Source: Staphylococcus pseudintermedius (GTDB taxonomy: Bacteria; Bacillota; Bacilli; Staphylococcales; Staphylococcaceae). Taken from it: a stretch of 55,465 nt of DNA. The translations under genes and the position numbers were made by a program. The stretch's first letter is position 1. Each line of letters opens with the position of its first letter. The notes beneath the pieces were generated by a model. The model did not search any database. It worked only from the letters and a program-made list of their open reading frames with translations, and had not been told where the DNA came from. This document shows, piece by piece, positions 1-8,740 of this stretch. Location of the stretch: assembly GCF_001792775.2 (NCBI RefSeq), contig NZ_MLGE02000015.1, forward strand, positions 1 through 55,465. The letters are read 5' to 3'.

Positions 1-2050
1 CTTCTTCGTATCCCGGTGTGTTATCTTGTGCATCATTCGGTACTACTGTCACTTTCGCCGGTGTTTCCTCACTTGATCCATCCGGATATGTCACTTTCAC
101 CGGAATATCTACTGATGTTCCTGGTGTCGCATCCGCCGGTGGCGTTACTGTTACTGTTCCATTATTTGGATCTACTTCCGCTGTCCAGCCTTCTGGAACA
201 CCACCTGTTGGAATCTCATATTGACTTCCTGGTGGTATTGTCGTATCTCCTGTTTGTGGCACTGTTATCGGTACGTTCGGCTTTGTGCGTCCTTCTTCAT
301 ATCCTGGTTCATGTGTTTCTGTTTGTGGAATTTCAGCAGGAATAGTTATTTCTGCTGCAGACAAATCTGTTCTCATTATCCCATTAGAATATCTATTTGC
401 CATTTGACTTGAAGTAATTAAGAAATTGTATTTATCACTTTTATTTAACCCCAAATCATTTACAGTTGCTTGCCAAGTTTTACCTGCGTATGTTGCCGTT
501 AGTGTGCTAGAAGCAGCATCATAACTAAGAATGACATCGTTTAAACGCTGACCATGAAATTTTCCATCATTGTAATCCGGAGCGTTATCTGCATATTGAA
601 TTTTATTAACTGGTTTATCTTTACTGCCTAAAGCATTTGTTCCAACTTGCTGCGTTGTACCATCAGCACCATTTTTAACAAATGTTCCATAGCCTATCTT
701 AACAGCACCAATGTTAGTAAGATTATTTGTTTTATCTTTATCTAAAGGATCCGCTTTACCTCCTACATTATTGTAAGACGTATCGATTTTAAATCCAGCA
801 GCATTTGCCATACCTCTATCTCTCAAAATACCGCCTTGATCTAAGAAATCCTGTCCACTACCTGTTGTAAAGATAAATCCCCATCCATCTGAATCAGTTG
901 TATTCGACTGGTTATTATTTGCTACACGAAGTTTAATCCTAAAATCTTTATCAAAACTTATTTGTTGATCAAACTGCAAAGCACCCTTTGTCCCTGTATT
1001 CGGTTTTGTAACAGGATTAATAGCTGTTAACGTACCTGCATTTGGGAATTCTTCTGGATAAGTTTGGTGTACAACGTCACCATATTTTTTGAAATGTTCA
1101 GTGCCTGAAACCGTTACCATCTGAGTTGTTGTATCACCAACAGCTCTTAAAGCAGATCTATAGAAAGCATTAGATGGACTCGTACTTAAGTTTAATAATG
1201 CCGCTGTTGGTTGTTGATTCATCTTCTCTGCATATGCCTTGAGTTGTGCATAGGTAATTGCTGCTTCAGCTTCCTTTGCTGATAATACATTAAAGTTTTT
1301 TGGTAAGTTTTGAGACACTACTTCATCAAATTGCGCATCTCTTGATGTTACATTTTCATTTGTCTCACTAACATAATTACTTTCTACAGAAGTATTTAGA
1401 GGACTTTTTGGTGGATTCGTCTCCTCTGTTTCTGTATCAATGACTGTGCCATCCTCATTAGACGTTCCCTGACTTGACACTTTTGTTTCTAATACGTTAT
1501 CCTTCTCAATAACATTACGCAATTTAGCATCAGTTGTTTTATTATTTTCAGTCACTTTTTCTTCTGCTGATGGTTCCTCAACTTGATTTTCGTCATTGCT
1601 ATTTTCGATGTTTTTATCTTCTTTTGCTGATTCACCTGATATGTCTTCAGTTGAAGTTAATTCTTCGTTAATGACTTTATTTTCAGAAAATTTTTCTGTA
1701 TTGTTACTTTCTTGAGTGGTTCTTTGCTCATCATTATTTTGTTCTTCAATGAACGGAGCAGCTTCCACCGTTTTTTCTACATCTGTATTTTGTTCGCTAG
1801 ATTGTTGCGCCGCTACAGTATTCACTGAAGAATCTTCTTCATCTGAGTTTAATGAATTATTTGTGAACCCTTGTGTTTCTGCTTTTGTCTGTTCATTAAT
1901 TTCAGATGCATCTGCTTGATTCTGAACACCCAAATACAGCAATGATCCAATTAAGATTGATGCTGTACCCACTGTGAATTTCCTGATGGAATACTTGTTG
2001 AGTTTGTTAGGTAAAAAATCAAGTCTTCTTGGCTTTTTAAACTTTTTCAT
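1..2050 (-). CDS. YSIRK-type cell-wall surface protein with L-type lectin-like domain (C-terminus beyond window)
   Basis: The open frame runs from ATG at 2050 to the window edge (683 codons). A strong AGGAGGT lies about 10 nt upstream. Residues 1-48 form a long signal peptide with the YSIRK motif at 20-24 and cleavage probably after an ADA-like site. Residues about 49-290 are a Glu/Asn/Ser/Thr-rich low-complexity spacer. Residues about 300-560 resemble the bacterial L-type lectin fold of staphylococcal adhesins, with a DGWGFIF stretch, Asn/Asp-rich metal-site-like loops and IKLRVANNN. From about 565 a proline-rich linker leads into a unit of about 98 residues holding a YPDGS motif, typical of Rib/alpha-like stalk domains. 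The PGYEE that opens this unit recurs exactly at the window edge, so a second repeat starts there. A sortase LPXTG motif is expected outside the window but not seen. Likely a surface adhesin; the ligand is unknown. Confidence 0.85.
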   Translation of the reverse strand, partial: MKKFKKPRRLDFLPNKLNKYSIRKFTVGTASILIGSLLYLGVQNQADASEINEQTKAETQGFTNNSLNSDEEDSSVNTVAAQQSSEQNTDVEKTVEAAPFIEEQNNDEQRTTQESNNTEKFSENKVINEELTSTEDISGESAKEDKNIENSNDENQVEEPSAEEKVTENNKTTDAKLRNVIEKDNVLETKVSSQGTSNEDGTVIDTETEETNPPKSPLNTSVESNYVSETNENVTSRDAQFDEVVSQNLPKNFNVLSAKEAEAAITYAQLKAYAEKMNQQPTAALLNLSTSPSNAFYRSALRAVGDTTTQMVTVSGTEHFKKYGDVVHQTYPEEFPNAGTLTAINPVTKPNTGTKGALQFDQQISFDKDFRIKLRVANNNQSNTTDSDGWGFIFTTGSGQDFLDQGGILRDRGMANAAGFKIDTSYNNVGGKADPLDKDKTNNLTNIGAVKIGYGTFVKNGADGTTQQVGTNALGSKDKPVNKIQYADNAPDYNDGKFHGQRLNDVILSYDAASSTLTATYAGKTWQATVNDLGLNKSDKYNFLITSSQMANRYSNGIMRTDLSAAEITIPAEIPQTETHEPGYEEGRTKPNVPITVPQTGDTTIPPGSQYEIPTGGVPEGWTAEVDPNNGTVTVTPPADATPGTSVDIPVKVTYPDGSSEETPAKVTVVPNDAQDNTPGYEE

Positions 2051-3270
2051 TTCCTGAATTACCTCCTAAATAAGATTGAAACACACTTAAGTTATTGTTG
2101 TTAAAGGTATATTTTTATAAAAACAACAATTCCTAAAATATGAATCTTCTACAATTAACATTAACACCAAATCGAATATACCTCAATATAATTATTTTTT
2201 ATCTTATGTTGTAGTAAATTTATATATTGTTAACTTCATCTTTTTTTGTTTAAAATCTATGGTCTATTTTTTTATTGTATATTACATTTTTATTTTATTT
2301 TATAACTGAATATCTTGTATGATTGATTATAATGAAATGCTTATAAACACTTGTCTATACAGATGTTTATAGATTATTTTTAGGTTAGCCTAACTTTTTT
2401 GTTTACAAAACCTATATGATGTGTTATCTTAAAATTGTTCAATTCGATAAACGTATATCACATGTCATTCTCTGTAATGGCTTTGCTTTTTCATAGCGAT
2501 TCATCTGGTCTCAAAGGCATAACTTGAGCCCTATGCGTACACTGTGATGACCGTATGAACGATATGAAGGCTTCTCTGATATTTTCGTTTTATCATTGAA
2601 CAATTCAATTAAGGCAACGTCGCATTAGCCCTGCACAACTTGTCTTAATTGATGGTGGAACGTAATGTTACTTGATATTTGTTATTGTGCGCACACTCAT
2701 ATCTATGTTTTACATTACAAAGTAACAATGCTGATACCTATCTCAACATTGTTCGCATTTCAATCAAATCCGTTACTTGAAGCCAAGGGTCAAGAATCAT
2801 ACACATATCAGTCATTCCTAAAAAGACTACAGTAAGCAAGCATTCATATTTCCCTTAATAAGTAAAAGCCAAGTTGGACAAGCTCAGCATAGTTGATAGC
2901 AGATTGTCACAACGGAAATGTTTATCCTCCATAACTAAAGTAAGATTGAACAGCAGGTATGAATCCTATTAAACAGTTGAAGATTCGCCTATGTTATCCC
3001 TCTACTACATAGAGTGAAACGATATCGACTGTAACATGTTAATATATGCCATGATATAAATTAGCCCTTGATATTGTGACATGTATTGGGTAGTTACGTT
3101 ATACCCCTAAAATTGCGTAACACCTCCAAAATTACAACTTGATTCTATAGTTAAGGTTGTTGGTATAGTGATACACTCCCTTTCATCTATAGCAACATAC
3201 CGACATCTTGTATCATTTTTACAACTCTAGATAATTAAAAAAATCATCTTAAAATCTTAAAACCTTTAGA
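2051..3270. other. 1.2 kb without a gene, rich in inverted repeats
   Basis: No convincing coding frame on either strand; all frames are broken by stops. Positions 2051-2430 are very AT-rich and hold the upstream region of the surface protein gene. From 2433 on base composition changes and inverted repeats appear: an imperfect 19-20 bp pair (2433-2453 with 2586-2605), a 12-bp near-perfect pair (2606-2617 with 2640-2651), and short hairpins near 2993-3014 and 3093-3121. The stretch ends at a strong + strand terminator. It may be a non-coding RNA region or a decayed mobile element. I recognise neither. Confidence 0.5.
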
Positions 3271-3308
3271 CCCCTGATGTGCTTCATCTCACATCAGGGG
3301 CATTTTTT
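3271..3308 (+). terminator. Strong intrinsic terminator with no + strand gene upstream
   Basis: An 11-bp perfect stem (CCCCTGATGTG / CACATCAGGGG) with an 8-nt loop is followed by CATTTTTT. The T tract is only on the + strand side, so it terminates rightward transcription. No + strand coding gene precedes it in the window. Confidence 0.8.
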
Positions 3309-3338
3309 GTGGTGTGGTGGGTGTCGTGTTGGTTTTGG

Positions 3339-3380
3339 GCATTGGGTGCGTTGAGCATTGGGTGGGTTGAGCATTGGGTG
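3339..3380. repeat. Short G-rich tandem repeat, 16-bp unit
   Basis: The unit GCATTGGGTGCGTTGA and its one-base variant occur back to back at 3339 and 3355, with a partial third copy from 3371. Non-coding; no function visible. Confidence 0.7.
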
Positions 3381-3406
3381 ACACAGACGTTGTTTTAAAC
3401 CGTTGG

Positions 3407-3560
3407 CCACGCCCACCATGCTCTCTTTCCTAGGGGCTGACCCTTCAACTAAATTCGGCTTGATTGAAATGAACACCTGGTTGATGCCGAATTGGATTTT
3501 GGGAGCAGTACAGAAACCTCATGTGCAACAAAGATTTCGTCGTACTGCCCCCGCAAGGCT
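3407..3560 (+). repeat. Dispersed intergenic hairpin repeat, copy 1
   Basis: The core contains GGGAGCAGTAC (around 3500) and GTACTGCCCCC (around 3543), forming a long imperfect hairpin, followed by CGCAAG. Upstream is a second dyad (AATTCGGC ... GCCGAATT) and a conserved CTTTCCTAGGG block. The same arrangement, inverted, is at 55121-55275. It resembles the hairpin repeats of staphylococcal intergenic regions (the GGGACAGAAAT-type repeats of S. aureus are the closest analogue I know). The family name is not established from sequence alone. Confidence 0.75.
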
Positions 3561-3835
3561 GACTCGACTTCTCAAAAGCGAGCGCATTGAGAAGTCAGAC
3601 AGCTACTGCGATAAACAGGAACCACTATTAAAAAGTAGAAATCATATTTAGATATTTATTTTATCCCTCAGGAGTGTCGCATGGTTGGTTGGTTGCTTGC
3701 CTCGGGACTTTTCTCTTTGTGGAACATTTGCTCATTTCACCCTCTGTTACATTCAGTCACCCTACTTGCCGTGAGTGGAGATGAAGGATAGCAAAGCCCC
3801 CCGTTTTAATATTCTTCCCTTTAAATTGTGAGACA

Positions 3836-3879
3836 TCATAAAAACAGACGTATGTGAGATTTCTCCCAAACATACGTCT
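3836..3879 (-). terminator. Terminator at the end of the rbs region
   Basis: Perfect 10-bp stem AGACGTATGT / ACATACGTCT with a 14-nt loop. Read on the minus strand it is followed by GTTTTTAT. It lies just beyond the rbs remnants and fits termination of the rbsR-rbsK transcript. Confidence 0.75.
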
Positions 3880-3907
3880 ACTTTTGATAAATATGTGATT
3901 TAATTAC

Positions 3908-4012
3908 TCATTGATTTGTTTCAACGGTGGCTAATCGTAGTCGCTTATTCGTATCAAGGTGATTCATGAGCTCTTGAAATTTTGATGGTCTAGGTAGGGC
4001 ATCGTTGTCACC
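3908..4012 (-). pseudogene. Unidentified C-terminal coding remnant next to dead rbsD
   Basis: Immediately after the rbsD stop, another frame stays open for 34 codons and ends in TGA at 3908. The predicted end reads LPRPSKFQELMNHLDT and NKRLRLATVETNQ, protein-like with an amphipathic helix. It has no start codon or ribosome binding site. It could be the tail of a gene whose body was deleted when rbsD was damaged, or a chance frame. Not recognised. Confidence 0.3.
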
Positions 4013-4014
4013 CC

Positions 4015-4392
4015 TTAGAAAATCACACCACTTTTTAAAATAATATTGGCATATGGTGTTGCCTCATCTGTTCGAATAATTGCTTTCGCATGGCGTGTTT
4101 GTTTTTTAAATTTTTCATGTGAAACCATTTCAAGCGTTGGAAAATCATTTTTAACTTTTTGATACAACGCTTCATTTTCCTCTACCATTTCTCGAGCTAC
4201 AATGGCTTGTTCCACGACCATATGATACATAAGCGCTTCATACACTTCTTGAAATGATGGCGTGCCTTTTTTCAATGCGATATCAATACGTTTGACCCCT
4301 TCTGGAATTGGGAGTCCACAATCCGCAATAACAATTTCATCTGTGTGACCTCACCTGCTTAATACACACGAAATTTCACAGTTTAATGTGCC
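4015..4392 (-). pseudogene. rbsD: rbsD (D-ribose pyranase), inactivated
   Basis: The translated frame matches RbsD, which interconverts pyranose and furanose forms of D-ribose: GHTDEIVIADCGLPIPEG near the N-terminus, GTPSFQEV, and a C-terminal AIIRTDEATPYANIILKSGV. Two lesions are visible in an otherwise continuous frame. The region where the start codon belongs, 4 nt after the rbsK stop, has no ATG/GTG/TTG. An in-frame TGA lies at 4351-4353, just before the conserved GHTDE. The first in-frame ATG after it (4275) would omit about a third of the protein, including the early His of GHTDE that is thought to be catalytic. Position directly after rbsK is the usual rbs order, so this is decay of an operon member. 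Confidence 0.85.
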
Positions 4393-4396
4393 AAAT

Positions 4397-5284
4397 CTAT
4401 ACACCTAATTCACGTTCCAAATCCGCAAAATACGGCATGCCACCTTGTGCACCCATACCTGTTACTGAATAACTTGCTGCTAAGTTGGCAAATTCAATCG
4501 CTTTAGTTAACGAATAATCTTTTTGTAATCCGACTGCCAAGGCGCCGTTAAACGTATCTCCTGCACCCGTCGTATCTTTGACCGTTCTTTTGAAACTTGG
4601 GACTTTAACGATTTGTTCGCCGTTATGATACATTGCCCCCTCCGAACCAAGTGTCACAATGAGTTTATTTGGATATTGTGCCGTGACTTCTTCAATGGCC
4701 TCACCTTTAAATAGATGCGCGCTTTCCGTTTCATTAGGCGTAATATAATGCGCTTGTTCGATGACTTTTGCAGGCACTTCACGATAAGGTGCGGGATTTA
4801 AAATAGATACAATATCATGTTGCGCGCAGTAATCTATCACATGCGCGACTGTTTCTGCTGGAATTTCTTGTTGAATCAGCACAATATCTCCCGCTTCCAT
4901 ACGCGCTAAGTACGGCTGAATCCGTTCTGGTGTCACATAACCATTTGCTGATGGCACAACGATTATGCGATTGTCTTGCTGTGATAATGTAATATGAGCT
5001 GTTCCAGATGATTCACCTTCAATCACTTCAATGCCATCTATTTGCACACCATTGTCTTTAAAGTTTTGTTGAATTTGCTCACCGAATGTATCTTCACCGA
5101 CACAACCGATCATATGCACTTGTTCACCGAGACGTGCTGCGGCAACAGCTTGGTTCGCACCTTTGCCCCCAGGTGTTGTAAAGAAGTCCTCACCTAACAC
5201 TGTCTCACCTTGTTCTGGTACCACCTGTGAAGATACCACTAAATCCATAGACATACTTCCAATGACATAAATTTGACGCATCAT
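4397..5284 (-). CDS. rbsK: Ribokinase
   Basis: 295 aa, full length for a PfkB-family ribokinase that phosphorylates D-ribose to ribose-5-phosphate with ATP in the cytoplasm. The N-terminal sugar-binding signature GGKGANQAVAAARLG (about residues 39-53) and the C-terminal PfkB signature DTTGAGDTFNGALAVGL with the catalytic Asp are both intact. The start overlaps the rbsR stop (ATGA type, 5281-5284), with AAGGAGG inside the end of rbsR, indicating translational coupling. The next gene, rbsD, is dead, so the kinase may work without the pyranase. Confidence 0.95.
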   Translation of the reverse strand: MMRQIYVIGSMSMDLVVSSQVVPEQGETVLGEDFFTTPGGKGANQAVAAARLGEQVHMIGCVGEDTFGEQIQQNFKDNGVQIDGIEVIEGESSGTAHITLSQQDNRIIVVPSANGYVTPERIQPYLARMEAGDIVLIQQEIPAETVAHVIDYCAQHDIVSILNPAPYREVPAKVIEQAHYITPNETESAHLFKGEAIEEVTAQYPNKLIVTLGSEGAMYHNGEQIVKVPSFKRTVKDTTGAGDTFNGALAVGLQKDYSLTKAIEFANLAASYSVTGMGAQGGMPYFADLERELGV

Positions 5285-6252
5285 TGATTCCTCCTTGTCG
5301 TTTCTCTTTCTATTAATGTGACATCTAACAATGTTTTGCGTTCTATGTTGCTTTGTCCTTCAATTTGAGCGATCAATTTTTGAGCTGCGCGTTCACCTAA
5401 CGTATACGCCGGTTGTCGCACAGTCGTTAATCCAGGCACCAACCATTCCGCTAGTGGCATATCATCATAACCGACAACTTGCACATCTTCCGGTACCCGC
5501 TGTCCGTCATAATTGAGCCATTTTAATACACGAAATGCAGCTACATCATGACTACAAATGACACTGTCAATGTCGTTTTCATGAACTAAACTTAAAAATT
5601 GTGCCTCAGTCATAGCTAAATCTGATATTTCAAACACTGTACAGCCCGCTTCTTGCAACACTTTGCGTGCCGTTTCATACCGCTGTTGAAATGATTGATA
5701 ACTTTGATCTTGATACACAATCAACACGCGTTGGCCCTCGCCACGGAGCACCACTTCCGCTTGCAAACGTCCCCCTTGTTGATGATTGGCTTCAACACAA
5801 AAGTCATCCTTCGTCACTCGATCGATAAGTACATGCGGTCGCTCGTCACTTTGAAGCTGTTCAAAGGCATGCTCTGTCGACAGTTGAGATGCAATAATAC
5901 CACTACAATGATTCGCTTTAAAAGTCGCTAAATAATTCAACTCTTTATGCTCATTCATCGCACCATTTCCAATCATAATGTGATAACCGTGCGCCATCGC
6001 TGTATCTTCAACGCCACGTGCTACTTGTGTAAAGAAAGGGTTGCTCATATCTGGTAACAGGAGACCGAGCACTTTAGATTGTTTCATATTCAAAGTCCGT
6101 GCCACTTCATTCGGTGCATAGTCTAACTGTTGAATCGCGGCTTCAATTTTAGCTTTCGTCGCTGCTTTAACATAGCCACTCCGATTCATCGCCCGAGACA
6201 CAGTTGCTACCGATACCCCCGCCAAAGCAGCCACTTCTTTAATGGTCGCCAT
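5281..6252 (-). CDS. rbsR: LacI-family ribose operon repressor
   Basis: About 323 aa. An N-terminal helix-turn-helix of LacI type (TIKEVAALAGVSVATVSRAMN) is followed by a hinge and a periplasmic-binding-protein-like effector domain to the end. The ATG at 6252 is preferred over the GTG one codon upstream because AGGAGG at 6259-6264 then sits 6 nt away. First gene of the rbsRK(D) unit, with a palindromic operator-like sequence (6269-6282) just upstream. Expected to repress the unit and be released by ribose or a phosphorylated derivative; the effector is inferred from family and context. Confidence 0.9.
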   Translation of the reverse strand: MATIKEVAALAGVSVATVSRAMNRSGYVKAATKAKIEAAIQQLDYAPNEVARTLNMKQSKVLGLLLPDMSNPFFTQVARGVEDTAMAHGYHIMIGNGAMNEHKELNYLATFKANHCSGIIASQLSTEHAFEQLQSDERPHVLIDRVTKDDFCVEANHQQGGRLQAEVVLRGEGQRVLIVYQDQSYQSFQQRYETARKVLQEAGCTVFEISDLAMTEAQFLSLVHENDIDSVICSHDVAAFRVLKWLNYDGQRVPEDVQVVGYDDMPLAEWLVPGLTTVRQPAYTLGERAAQKLIAQIEGQSNIERKTLLDVTLIERETTRRNQ

Positions 6253-6268
6253 CACACACCTCCTATTA

Positions 6269-6282
6269 TGGAAACGTTTACA
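6269..6282. promoter_or_regulatory. LacI/CcpA-type operator (cre-like) upstream of rbsR
   Basis: The 14-bp sequence TGTAAACGTTTCCA (minus strand) has the central CG and near-perfect dyad of LacI-family operators and fits the cre consensus. It lies 17-30 nt upstream of the rbsR start. It could bind RbsR itself, CcpA, or both. Confidence 0.75.
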
Positions 6283-6521
6283 TATAAATTACCACGAGTT
6301 TCACAAACGTGCAATATAAAGTGTTTCATCTCTTGTTAAAACTAGGACTTCCCGCACATTAACGGTAGTATAAAAGTCATTTTCTATTCAAAAATTACTT
6401 TATTTTTTCTTTACCACAAGCACACTACTTCGCTGTTTATCACAACAATGCTATATTTGAATTAGCAGAAATATCTTAACAGTATATCCATATTAAAGAA
6501 AATAAAAAGGAGAGAATAACA

Positions 6522-7037
6522 ATGGCAGAGTTTACATTAGGCGATCAAATGCCGAACTTTCAATTGAACGCAACAGATGGAACAACATTCGATTTTCACC
6601 AATTCCAACAAACGCATCCGAACCAATGGTATTTTGTGATTAATTTCCGTGGCTCTTGGTGCCCTGTTTGTATGGAAGAGCTCGATAGTTTAATTAAAAA
6701 TGTAGGTTACTTTGAAAAGAAAAATATTCAAATCATTTTAACGTCAAATGATACAGCAGAAAATCTTCGTCAAATGGTTGAGGAAAAACAAGTGCCTTAT
6801 CCAGTGCTTGTCGATGAAAACAATGATTTTGCGAATACTTACGGGGTTTATAGCCATCCAGATGATTCGATTTATGATGACCACGGGACGCACAATGAAC
6901 CTGCATATTTCTTAGTTTCTGAAGATAATCGTTTACTTTATCAACAAAAACAAACAAATCCATTTGGCCGCCCAAGCATGATTGAGTTAAGAAAGATTAT
7001 TCAATATATCCAAAAAAGTTATAAAAAGGCTGAATAG
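6522..7037 (+). CDS. Thioredoxin-fold peroxiredoxin/AhpC-TSA-like protein
   Basis: 171 aa, cytoplasmic (no signal peptide). The N-terminus (LGDQMPNFQLNATDGTTFDF) is typical of AhpC/TSA-redoxin proteins. The active-site motif is WCPVC with Cys47 and Cys50 after a beta strand (YFVINFRGS). Probably a thiol peroxidase or thiol-disulfide reductase; the CxxC spacing favours TlpA/redoxin-like chemistry over classical 2-Cys peroxiredoxin. AAAAAGGAGAG lies about 10 nt upstream of the ATG. Monocistronic: the ribose regulator upstream is divergent and no linked gene follows. Confidence 0.8.
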   Translation: MAEFTLGDQMPNFQLNATDGTTFDFHQFQQTHPNQWYFVINFRGSWCPVCMEELDSLIKNVGYFEKKNIQIILTSNDTAENLRQMVEEKQVPYPVLVDENNDFANTYGVYSHPDDSIYDDHGTHNEPAYFLVSEDNRLLYQQKQTNPFGRPSMIELRKIIQYIQKSYKKAE

Positions 7038-7208
7038 TAGAAAAAGAATCGTTCTATTGGAGATGTGGTTATAACTTTATTAGTAGTGTAAATAAAACTA
7101 AGGCGTAACACTTTATTTCATCACTGTATGATCACATTTTTATTCAAAGTTCAACTCCACGTATCATTAAACCACATTGATACTGCGATAATTTACTGAG
7201 CATGAAAA

Positions 7209-7298
7209 GAACCCTTAACTCAAATTTCAGAAGAATGTCATCATCGCATGAACCATTATGCTGAACATTCAACGAGATTTGTAATAAGTTAAGGGTTC
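7209..7298. repeat. Inverted repeat in the 7038-7375 intergenic stretch
   Basis: Perfect 11-bp arms GAACCCTTAAC (7209-7219) and GTTAAGGGTTC (7288-7298) enclose 68 nt. No T tract follows on either side, so it is not a typical terminator. The rest of the gap holds nothing recognisable. Confidence 0.55.
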
Positions 7299-7375
7299 AA
7301 AACCTCAATCGAAATCATTTTTATTAAATTCGATTAATGAACAAGACGCCGTTAAAATCATTTTGTTAAGCCTTT

Positions 7376-7831
7376 TCATCTCCGCCACAGTTCACAATGG
7401 TCGGCATGAGGCTGATAAATACACAACAGACGCGCTGTTTTATGACGCTCATACTGCCAAATATAACGAATGAATTCCCAACTGATAATATCTGGATTGT
7501 CTCCGGTTTGAGGATGTATTTTACTCATCACATAGCGACGGATGACACGCAAAATGCAGCGCCAACGTGAGTCTATGAGCCATATTAACAAATCTGCGCG
7601 CGCTAATCTGTCGTCTAATGTGCCTTCATACGTGCCATCCATTATCCATGCATCTGTTTTCACAATTTCAATGACATGTCGTTGCAACACCTCTGCCGGT
7701 ACAAGCGTGTCGCCCTCCCATGCATAACGATCCAAATGATATGCAGGTATATGAAGCGCCTTTCCCAATTTCGCACACAACGTCGATTTTCCCGAACCCG
7801 GCATTCCTAAAATAACGATACGTCGATACAT
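7376..7831 (-). CDS. P-loop NTPase, adenylate-kinase/FlaR-like
   Basis: About 151 aa from the ATG at 7831, chosen because AAAGGAGGGG sits 8 nt upstream; other in-frame ATGs at 7837 and 7855 are worse placed. The N-terminus YRRIVILGMPGSGKSTLCAKL is a Walker A loop of the adenylate-kinase-like topology-modulation protein (FlaR) family. The next block, HIPAYHLDRYAWEG, is the matching conserved nucleotide/substrate region. WIMDGTY and an Arg-rich lid (SRWRCILRVIRRYVMSK) follow. The C-terminus stops somewhat early after HCELWRR, so the last helix may be shortened. Substrate unknown. Confidence 0.75.
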   Translation of the reverse strand: MYRRIVILGMPGSGKSTLCAKLGKALHIPAYHLDRYAWEGDTLVPAEVLQRHVIEIVKTDAWIMDGTYEGTLDDRLARADLLIWLIDSRWRCILRVIRRYVMSKIHPQTGDNPDIISWEFIRYIWQYERHKTARLLCIYQPHADHCELWRR

Positions 7832-8057
7832 ATACATCCCCTCCTTTATTGACATTTACTATTATAAACCATCTTCAACCAATGATACGCCTTCCGATAA
7901 CATTTTTCATTATTAATAAAATGATTCAACACCGCACAATTCTATAGATTTGTTTCTTGTTTATCGAAAAATTCTGATTTATTTTCTAATAATCCCTTGT
8001 ATTCTGATAGGAATTAAGGTAATATGTCCATATTAAAAATTGTTGGAGGTACTGTTT

Positions 8058-8570
8058 ATGTCATTATTCTTATTGGAAACTCAAGATTTATCATTCGCAA
8101 AAACGCCAGCAGAATTAGAAGAAAAGGTGCAATCTCTTTCTGAACAAGCAGGTCCAGAATTGATTGAAGTACAAGTCACTGAAGATTTATCACACGGTTA
8201 TTTTATCGTTGAAGGTCATAGCGAAGAAGAAGCGAAACAATTTTTAGAAGATGGGTCTATTCAAGTGAGCCTAGTGAAAGAAGTCCGTCTCGTCGGTAAA
8301 GATTTAGACGAAGTGAAACAAGGTGACGTATCTATCGACTATTTAGTGACTTGGAACATTCCAGAAGGTATTACGATGGATCAATATTTAGAACGTAAAA
8401 AGAAAAATTCTGTACACTATGAAGAAGTACCTGAAGTCCAATTCCAAAGAACTTATGTTTGCGAAGATATGACAAAATGTGTATGCCTCTATAACGCACC
8501 CGATGAAGATTCGGTGCGTCGTGCACGTGAAGCTGTGAATACACCTATTGACGGCATCGAAAAAATTTAA
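8058..8570 (+). CDS. DUF4242-family protein
   Basis: 170 aa. The ATG at 8058 is chosen over an in-frame start at 8040 because GGAGG lies 8 nt before it. The C-terminal half (DYLVTWNIPEGITMDQYLERKK ... FQRTYVCEDMTKCVCLYNAPDEDSVRRA) matches the DUF4242 domain, a ferredoxin-like fold found in small proteins sometimes described as nickel-binding. Three Cys in CEDMTKCVC are notable. The N-terminal half looks like a diverged second ferredoxin-like repeat (ETQDLSFAKTPAELEEKV). Soluble, cytoplasmic, function unknown. It precedes the ABC operon but is separated from it by a hairpin at 8613-8690. Confidence 0.7.
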   Translation: MSLFLLETQDLSFAKTPAELEEKVQSLSEQAGPELIEVQVTEDLSHGYFIVEGHSEEEAKQFLEDGSIQVSLVKEVRLVGKDLDEVKQGDVSIDYLVTWNIPEGITMDQYLERKKKNSVHYEEVPEVQFQRTYVCEDMTKCVCLYNAPDEDSVRRAREAVNTPIDGIEKI

Positions 8571-8612
8571 CGTCATTATTGTTATGGCGTCAATGCACAA
8601 CGTCACATTTGG

Positions 8613-8690
8613 GAGCGAGAAATGAGTAGTCAGTCAGCTATTTGATTTTAGAATATCACATACTGTCGATACCTCTTTCTCGCTCTTTCT
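8613..8690 (+). terminator. Large-loop inverted repeat before the ABC operon
   Basis: Perfect 10-bp arms GAGCGAGAAA (8613-8622) and TTTCTCGCTC (8676-8685), then TTTCTTATC. The 53-nt loop is unusual for a terminator, so it may act as terminator of the DUF4242 gene or as a leader structure of the ABC genes. Confidence 0.5.
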
Positions 8691-8740
8691 TATCATTATA
8701 ATCCCTAGTATTTTAATAATATTTAAGGAAGGGTGATGCA

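Noticed and set aside
16..412. Short + strand frames at the left edge
   Set aside because: Antisense to the lectin-type surface protein, which has a complete signal peptide and ribosome site.
2050..3270. Decayed transposase in the left intergenic region
   Set aside because: Read all frames for DDE or helix-turn-helix fragments; short protein-like runs exist but none is recognisable, so no mobile element is called.
3403..3651. 82-codon + strand frame
   Set aside because: Lies across the dispersed hairpin repeat; no ribosome binding site and composition follows the palindromes.
7376..7400. Truncation of the P-loop protein by frameshift
   Set aside because: The end is somewhat early, but no continuing homologous frame is seen downstream, so natural length variation is as likely.
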